A stretch of DNA of 57,612 nt, taken from contig HF996007.1 of the NCBI GenBank assembly GCA_000432515.1, forward strand, positions 1 through 57,612, given 5' to 3'. The stretch is from Bacteroides sp. CAG:545. GTDB lineage: Bacteria > Bacteroidota > Bacteroidia > Bacteroidales > UBA932. This document shows positions 53,177-57,612 of this stretch, piece after piece. Every line of letters starts with the position of its first letter. Within the stretch, counting starts at the first letter, position 1. Under the pieces are notes generated by a model. It was given only the letters and a program-made list of their open reading frames with translations, was not told the DNA's origin and made no database searches. Position numbers and translations under genes: made by a program.

Positions 53177-53815
53177 TTATTTCTTCTTTATAGGAGCAAT
53201 CATCATTATCATCCTCTTGCCCTCAAGCTGCGGCATGTGCTCAGCGCGTCCGTACTCTTCCAGTTCCACAGCGAATCTGAGCAGCAGTTTCTCGCCCTGA
53301 TCTGCAAACTGGATCGAACGGCCTCTGAAGAAAACCGAAGCCTTCACCTTAGAGCCTTCCGAGAGGAACTCCTGAGCGTGTTTCAGTTTGAACTGAAAGT
53401 CGTGCTCGTCTGTGTTAGGACCGAAGCGGATCTCCTTGATGACAATCTTTGTGGAGTTCTGCTTCATCTCCTTGGCTTTCTTCTTCTGCTGGTACAAGTA
53501 CTTCTGGTAATCCAGAATCTTGCAGACAGGAGGATCTGCCTTGGCACTGATTTCCACCAGATCAAGTTCCATTTCATCAGCCATCTTCATGGCCTGAGCG
53601 ATGGAATAGACTCCAGGTTCAGCGATATTGTCACCTACAAGGCGGACTTGAGTTGCCCTGATCTCATCATTGATGTTCAGTTCATTCTCGTCCTTGTGAC
53701 GTGGTGGAAACGACCTGCCGCCTGCAGGTCTCGGTCCTGCCGGCTTTGGTGCTCCTGCAGGTTTGTTACCTGATGGCCTCGGGCCACCGAAGTGAGGTTT
53801 AAAAGGCGTTGCGAT
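53177..53815 (-). CDS. infC: Translation initiation factor IF-3 with AUC start
   Basis: IF-3, which keeps 30S and 50S subunits apart and proofreads the start codon. The first ATG in frame (53590) lies inside the N-terminal domain, after LNINDEIRATQVRLVGDNIAEPGVYSI-type conserved sequence, so the true start is upstream and not ATG. I place it at ATC 53815, seven bases after a strong ribosome-binding sequence GGGAGGG. This gives 212 residues with a Pro/Gly/Arg-rich N-terminal tail of about 50 residues (TPFKPHFGGPRPSGN...). Rare AUU/AUC starts are the known autoregulatory device of infC. The C-domain is normal. Confidence 0.9.
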   Translation of the reverse strand: MATPFKPHFGGPRPSGNKPAGAPKPAGPRPAGGRSFPPRHKDENELNINDEIRATQVRLVGDNIAEPGVYSIAQAMKMADEMELDLVEISAKADPPVCKILDYQKYLYQQKKKAKEMKQNSTKIVIKEIRFGPNTDEHDFQFKLKHAQEFLSEGSKVKASVFFRGRSIQFADQGEKLLLRFAVELEEYGRAEHMPQLEGKRMIMMIAPIKKK

Positions 53816-53830
53816 AAATTTACCCTCCCA
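53816..53830 (-). promoter_or_regulatory. Ribosome-binding site setting the infC start
   Basis: GGGAGGG on the minus strand lies seven bases before the ATC codon at 53815. Strong Shine-Dalgarno sequences are uncommon in this phylum, which supports the unusual start codon. Confidence 0.7.
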
Positions 53831-53860
53831 AATAATTAGTTGTCAAATATTTTTTGAGCG

Positions 53861-55825
53861 CTAAAACTCATTGCCGTAAGAATTTACCGCATTTTTTACT
53901 CTTGCGATGAAGTCCTCGACAGTCATAGTGCCCTTGTCTGTTCCTTCGTGACGGACTGAAACCAGATTCTCAGCTGCCTCCTTTTCTCCCACAATCACGA
54001 GCACAGGCACTCTGAGAAGCGAAATCTCACGAATTCTCTTGCCAAGTGTCTCGTTTCGGTCGTCTATTGAAGCGCGAATATCGGATTTTTTCATCAAATC
54101 ACAAACTTTTTCTGCATATTCAGTGTATTTTTCGCTGACTGGCAGAACTTTAACCTGATCCGGAGCGAGCCACAAAGGAAGATGGCCGGCGGTATGTTCG
54201 AGCAATACGGCGGTAAATCTTTCGATAGATCCGAACGGTGCCCTGTGAATCATTACAGGACGTTTCTTCGAACCGTCTTTGTCTGTATATTCGAGCTGGA
54301 ATCTCTCAGGAAGGTTGTAATCCACCTGTACGGTTCCGAGCTGCCATTTTCTTCCGAGGGCATCCTTCACCATGAAGTCGAGCTTCGGACCGTAGAATGC
54401 AGCCTCGCCATACTCTACGACTGTCTTGAGTCCCTTTTCAGCAGCAGCCTCGATGATTCCCTGCTCTGCCTTGTCCCAGTTCTCGTCTGTTCCGATGTAT
54501 TTCTCCTTGTGATTAGGGTCGCGGAGTGAAACCTGAGCTGTGAAGTTCTTGAAATTGAATGTACCGAATACATATAATATAAGGTCAATCACTTTCTCGA
54601 ATTCTTCCTTGAGCTGGTCAGGACGCACGAACAGATGGGCATCATCCTGTGTGAAGCAGCGCACACGGGTAAGGCCGTGAAGCTCACCGCTCTGCTCATA
54701 ACGATATACTGTGCCGAACTCTGCAAATCTCAAAGGAAGATCCTTGTAAGACCTCGGTTCTGAACGGAAGATCTCGCAGTGATGAGGGCAGTTCATCGGT
54801 TTCAGCATATACTCTTCACCTTCCTGAGGAGTATGAATAGGCTGGAATGAATCCTTACCGTATTTTGCATAGTGGCCAGATGTCACGTAAAGCTGCTTGC
54901 TTCCGATATGAGGCGTAACTACAGGAAGATATCCGAACTCGTCAAGTTTCTTGCGGAGGAAGTTCTCCAGCTGGAGTCTCATCACGGCACCTCTTGGCAG
55001 CCACAACGGCAGACCGAGACCTACACGTGAAGAGAATGTGAACAGTTCCATCTCCTTGCCCAACTTTCTGTGGTCACGCTTCTTGGCCTCTTCCAGGAGA
55101 ACGAGATACTCGTCAAGGAGAGACTTCTTAGGAAATGTGATACCATATACGCGGGTAAGCTGAGGGCGTTTCTCGTCACCTCTCCAGTATGCGCCTGCAA
55201 GTGAAGTCAGTTTGACAGCCTTTATCTGCTCAGCGCTTCTGAGGTGAGGTCCGCGGCACAAATCGGTGAAGTTGCCGTTCTCATAGAAGGTAATCTTGCC
55301 GTCCTCAAGTTCATTGATCAGCTCAACCTTGTACTCGTCACCTTTCTCCGTAAAATATTTGAGGGCATCAGCCTTGGACACATGAGAGCATTTGAAAGCC
55401 TCCTTGCTGTGCGCGAGTTCCATCATCTTCTTCTCGATAGCAGGGAAATCCGCATCAGTAAGCTGTCTGTCACCAAGGTCAATGTCATAATAGAATCCGT
55501 TTTCAATAGCAGGTCCGATGCCGAACTTGACACCCGGATACAGTGCCTCGAGTGCCTGTGCCATAAGGTGAGCAGATGAATGCCAGAATACCCTCTTGCC
55601 TTCTTCATCTTCCCACTTGAGAAGTCTTACGGAACTGTTTTCCTCAATAGGGGTATCCAGTCCGATGACTGTTCCCTTGCCTACCGTAGTATCACCTTCC
55701 GGTTTGACTGCCACAGCCAAAACTTCTGCTGCCAGCCTCGGACTGATACTCTCCGCAATCTGATAACCTGTTACGCCTTTCTCAAAGGCTTTGACGCTTC
55801 CGTCAGGAAATGTAATGTTAATCAT
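53861..55825 (-). CDS. thrS: Threonine--tRNA ligase
   Basis: A 654-residue class II synthetase. It has the N-terminal TGS domain (INITFPDGSVKAFEKGVTGYQIA), the editing/SAD domain with the metal-binding HSSAHLMAQA, DLCRGPHL, and the catalytic core with MNCPHHCEIF, RFAEFGTVYRYEQSGEL and HRAPFGSIERF. The C-terminal anticodon domain contains PVSEKYTEYA. Full length. It leads the thrS-infC-rpmI-rplT-lepB run. The leader of about 90 bases is A/T-rich and can form pairings, which may support autoregulation. Confidence 0.98.
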   Translation of the reverse strand: MINITFPDGSVKAFEKGVTGYQIAESISPRLAAEVLAVAVKPEGDTTVGKGTVIGLDTPIEENSSVRLLKWEDEEGKRVFWHSSAHLMAQALEALYPGVKFGIGPAIENGFYYDIDLGDRQLTDADFPAIEKKMMELAHSKEAFKCSHVSKADALKYFTEKGDEYKVELINELEDGKITFYENGNFTDLCRGPHLRSAEQIKAVKLTSLAGAYWRGDEKRPQLTRVYGITFPKKSLLDEYLVLLEEAKKRDHRKLGKEMELFTFSSRVGLGLPLWLPRGAVMRLQLENFLRKKLDEFGYLPVVTPHIGSKQLYVTSGHYAKYGKDSFQPIHTPQEGEEYMLKPMNCPHHCEIFRSEPRSYKDLPLRFAEFGTVYRYEQSGELHGLTRVRCFTQDDAHLFVRPDQLKEEFEKVIDLILYVFGTFNFKNFTAQVSLRDPNHKEKYIGTDENWDKAEQGIIEAAAEKGLKTVVEYGEAAFYGPKLDFMVKDALGRKWQLGTVQVDYNLPERFQLEYTDKDGSKKRPVMIHRAPFGSIERFTAVLLEHTAGHLPLWLAPDQVKVLPVSEKYTEYAEKVCDLMKKSDIRASIDDRNETLGKRIREISLLRVPVLVIVGEKEAAENLVSVRHEGTDKGTMTVEDFIARVKNAVNSYGNEF

Positions 55826-55913
55826 AACACAATAATTAATAATTGAATTGGACTAACCAGTATTTACAAACCAAGTACTTGAACTTGATTAGCCATATTA
55901 TTAGTCAAGAATG

Positions 55914-55921
55914 CAAAGTTA
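55914..55921 (-). promoter_or_regulatory. Putative -7 element of thrS operon
   Basis: TAACTTTG on the minus strand is an exact -7 match, giving a leader of about 85 bases before the thrS ATG. A well-spaced -33 TTTG is not seen. Confidence 0.45.
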
Positions 55922-55963
55922 AGAATTATTCTGCAGATTCTGAACAATCCGCCGTTATTTCAC

Positions 55964-55971
55964 TATATTTG
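55964..55971 (+). promoter_or_regulatory. Putative -7 element of DUF4199-GT2 operon
   Basis: TATATTTG on the plus strand matches TAnnTTTG exactly and lies 33 bases before the ATG at 56004. It is divergent from the thrS promoter, about 43 bases away. Confidence 0.45.
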
Positions 55972-56003
55972 CAACCGTTGAATCAACAAAATTTCCGACA
56001 ATC

Positions 56004-56576
56004 ATGAGACAAGACATTGACATGCGCACCATACTCAATGAAGCAGCGAAATCAGGCCTGCTTCTCGGCCTCTTCACAGGGGTATTCATCTACGTCGCGA
56101 TGCTGATCGGAATGATCAATTCGGACAGTTTCGGTGCCAAACTTATGATTACCGTTGTCAATGCCCTGCTGTGGATGCTCAAGTTAGTGGGTTGCCTGTG
56201 GCTTCTGAGATTCTTCATGCTCAGGTTCGCCGTGGCAAATCCGACACTTACGCCACGTTCGTCATTCAGGTTCGGAATGTTTACGGCATTGTTCTCCGCC
56301 ATCATCGTGGCCGGCATCGGACTTGTCAACATCACATTGATCGCGCCCGAAAGCATGCAGAGCGCAATTGAAGCAGCCATGCAGTCCTACTCGTCGGCCC
56401 TGAGCGCCAGCGACCAGGTCACATTGGAAAGAACGCTAAGCCGTCTGCCCCTGATATCATTCTTTTCATCATTGGTATATTGCTTCCTGTTCGGGACGGT
56501 AGCCGCGAAGATTTTCTCCGCATCGATACCCCAGCGGGACATTTTCGGCGAACCGACAGACTCAAACGAAGAATAA
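56004..56576 (+). CDS. DUF4199 family membrane protein
   Basis: A 190-residue integral membrane protein with four hydrophobic segments (about residues 16-35, 44-72, 91-114 and 150-172). It matches the Bacteroidota DUF4199 pattern: an N-terminal AAKSGLLLGLFTGVFIYVAML and a pair of helices around FRFGMFTALFSAIIVAGIG. Function unknown. It is regularly paired with a polyprenyl-phosphate glycosyltransferase, as here, 18 bases downstream, so a role in lipid-linked sugar handling is a reasonable guess only. Confidence 0.85.
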   Translation: MRQDIDMRTILNEAAKSGLLLGLFTGVFIYVAMLIGMINSDSFGAKLMITVVNALLWMLKLVGCLWLLRFFMLRFAVANPTLTPRSSFRFGMFTALFSAIIVAGIGLVNITLIAPESMQSAIEAAMQSYSSALSASDQVTLERTLSRLPLISFFSSLVYCFLFGTVAAKIFSASIPQRDIFGEPTDSNEE

Positions 56577-56594
56577 GATCAAACCCTCCGGAAT

Positions 56595-57557
56595 ATGGAA
56601 AATTCTATTGACTTGACTATCATCATTCCTTTTTTCAATGAAGAAGAATCATTGCCGGAACTTGTGGCCTGGATCCACAGGGTCCTCGACAAGGAGGGAT
56701 GGAAATATGAACTGATAATGGTGGATGACGGAAGCAGGGACGGTTCCTGGGAAGTCGTCAGGAAACTGTCGGAGACAGACCCGACCATACACGGCATCCG
56801 TTTCAGAAGGAACTACGGGAAGTCGGCCGCCCTGTACCACGGATTCAAAGCGGCCAAGGGCAATGTAGTATTCACCATGGACGCCGACCTGCAGGACTCG
56901 CCGGAAGAGATTCCTGAAATGTACCGGATGGTGGCAGTTGACGGATGGGACGTGGTTTCAGGATGGAAGCAGCACCGTCAGGACAACAAGCTGACCAAGA
57001 ATCTGCCTTCCAAACTGTACAATGCCACAGCCCGTTGGATAACAGGCATCAAGCTGCACGACATGAACTGCGGACTGAAAGCGTACAAGAACGAGGTCGT
57101 CAAGAATATAGAGGTATATGGGGAAATGCACCGCTACATTCCGTATCTGGCCAAAAATGCCGGTTTCGAGCGTATTACCGAGAAGCCGGTCCATCACCAG
57201 AAGAGAAAATACGGAAAGAGCAAGTTCGGAATGGAAAGATTCGTGAACGGATTTCTCGACCTGCTGTCGTTGTGGTTCCTCAGCACATTCGGAAAAAAGC
57301 CGATGCACTTCTTCGGATTCACTGGAATCCTGATGTTCCTTGCGGGCTTCATCCTCACCATCATACTGATTGCAGCGAAACTGATACACCAGAGCGGAGG
57401 AATGCATTTCCGCCCTGTGACGGACCAGCCCCTGTTCTACCTGGCGCTCCTCGCCGTAATTCTGGGCGTCATGCTGTTCCTGGCCGGCTTCATCTGCGAG
57501 ATGGTCTCACGGAACTCGACGGAACGCAACAAGTACAACGTCAAAGAAGAGTTCTGA
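56595..57557 (+). CDS. Glycosyltransferase family 2, polyprenyl-phosphate glycosyltransferase type
   Basis: A 320-residue membrane-anchored GT2 enzyme of the DPM1/GtrB type, which moves a sugar from a nucleotide donor to undecaprenyl phosphate. The GT-A motifs are IIIPFFNEEESLPELV, MVDDGSRDGSWE and the metal-binding MDADLQDSPEEIP (DxD); LHDMNCGLKAYKNEV is typical of this branch. Two C-terminal helices (about 235-262 and 280-302) anchor it, which fits the GtrB-like topology. It follows DUF4199 and ends before a terminator at the window edge. Confidence 0.93.
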   Translation: MENSIDLTIIIPFFNEEESLPELVAWIHRVLDKEGWKYELIMVDDGSRDGSWEVVRKLSETDPTIHGIRFRRNYGKSAALYHGFKAAKGNVVFTMDADLQDSPEEIPEMYRMVAVDGWDVVSGWKQHRQDNKLTKNLPSKLYNATARWITGIKLHDMNCGLKAYKNEVVKNIEVYGEMHRYIPYLAKNAGFERITEKPVHHQKRKYGKSKFGMERFVNGFLDLLSLWFLSTFGKKPMHFFGFTGILMFLAGFILTIILIAAKLIHQSGGMHFRPVTDQPLFYLALLAVILGVMLFLAGFICEMVSRNSTERNKYNVKEEF

Positions 57558-57577
57558 ACTCTATCATATGGCAATCG

Positions 57578-57612
57578 AGTAGGAGGAAAACGAAGTAGTT
57601 TTCTTCCTACTT
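57578..57612 (+). terminator. Probable terminator after the GT2 gene, cut by the window end
   Basis: A 14-base stem (57578-57591 with 57598-57611, one G-U wobble) and a six-base loop GAAGTA, 20 bases after the GT2 stop. The tract after the stem is beyond the window. Confidence 0.75.

Noticed and set aside
53177..53590. infC as a 137-residue protein starting at the first ATG
   Set aside because: Conserved IF-3 N-domain sequence lies in frame upstream of this ATG, so it would be a truncated factor; the ATC start fits better.
1..57612. Prophage, integrase, restriction-modification or CRISPR content
   Set aside because: No integrase, phage structural gene, methyltransferase, Cas gene or regularly spaced repeat array was found on either strand.

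Overview
The window reads as a contiguous piece of chromosome from a member of the Bacteroidota, most likely order Bacteroidales. The evidence is a SusC/SusD pair with its own ECF sigma factor and FecR-type anti-sigma, many lipoproteins with a Cys lipobox, a FimB/Mfa2-type fimbrial lipoprotein, Bacteroidota-typical families (DUF4199, DUF4295, DUF4296, DUF3575, DUF1735/GLUG), a long-form LepB, and many promoters of the type TTTG-N19/20-TAnnTTTG. GC content is near 50 percent. The genus cannot be settled from the sequence alone. There is no rRNA, no CRISPR array and no intact transposase. No gene-free gap exceeds 300 bases.

Layout. 161-3703 (minus): a serine hydrolase lipoprotein, a membrane-associated hypothetical gene apparently split by a one-base frameshift, and a GNAT acetyltransferase. 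3895-5801 (minus): groS-groL. 5999-13853 (plus): a giant alpha-2-macroglobulin lipoprotein followed at once by pbpC, a periplasmic defence/peptidoglycan pair. 13869-15449 (minus): a GH20 hexosaminidase. 15597-17989 (plus): murB-murA, with an Asp-type MurA. 18005-20578 (minus): a secreted aldose 1-epimerase and a Gfo/Idh/MocA oxidoreductase.

20822-31840 (minus) is the main accessory block: ECF sigma, FecR, SusC with an STN signalling domain, SusD, then an endonuclease/exonuclease/phosphatase (EEP) lipoprotein, a DUF1735-GLUG lipoprotein, and a second EEP lipoprotein. It has the organisation of a polysaccharide-utilization locus but has no glycosidase, lyase or sulfatase; its only enzymes have the phosphodiesterase fold. 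A 161-bp near-perfect palindrome with 16-bp terminal inverted repeats and a possible TAA duplication sits between sigma and fecR.

31932-39826 holds housekeeping genes (tRNA-Arg, rpmF, yceD, typA, guaA), a 2-hydroxyacid dehydrogenase, a DUF3737/MalY pair and tRNA-Leu. 39881-42979 (minus) is a three-gene envelope cassette: a zincin-like lipoprotein, a DUF3575 protein and a FimB/Mfa2 lipoprotein. 43279-50306 (minus) runs ftsY-pheT-DUF4296-amidohydrolase-radical SAM-deoC. 50439-55825 (minus) is the translation block thrS-infC-rpmI-rplT-lepB and rpmB-rpmG-DUF4295. 56004-57557 (plus) is DUF4199 plus a polyprenyl-phosphate-type GT2, ending in a terminator cut close by the window edge.

Across the whole window the heptamer GTCAATG/CATTGAC is strikingly over-represented: about 80 copies by eye against about 7 expected. 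It occurs in both orientations and in different reading frames, and is reported as a DNA-level signal.
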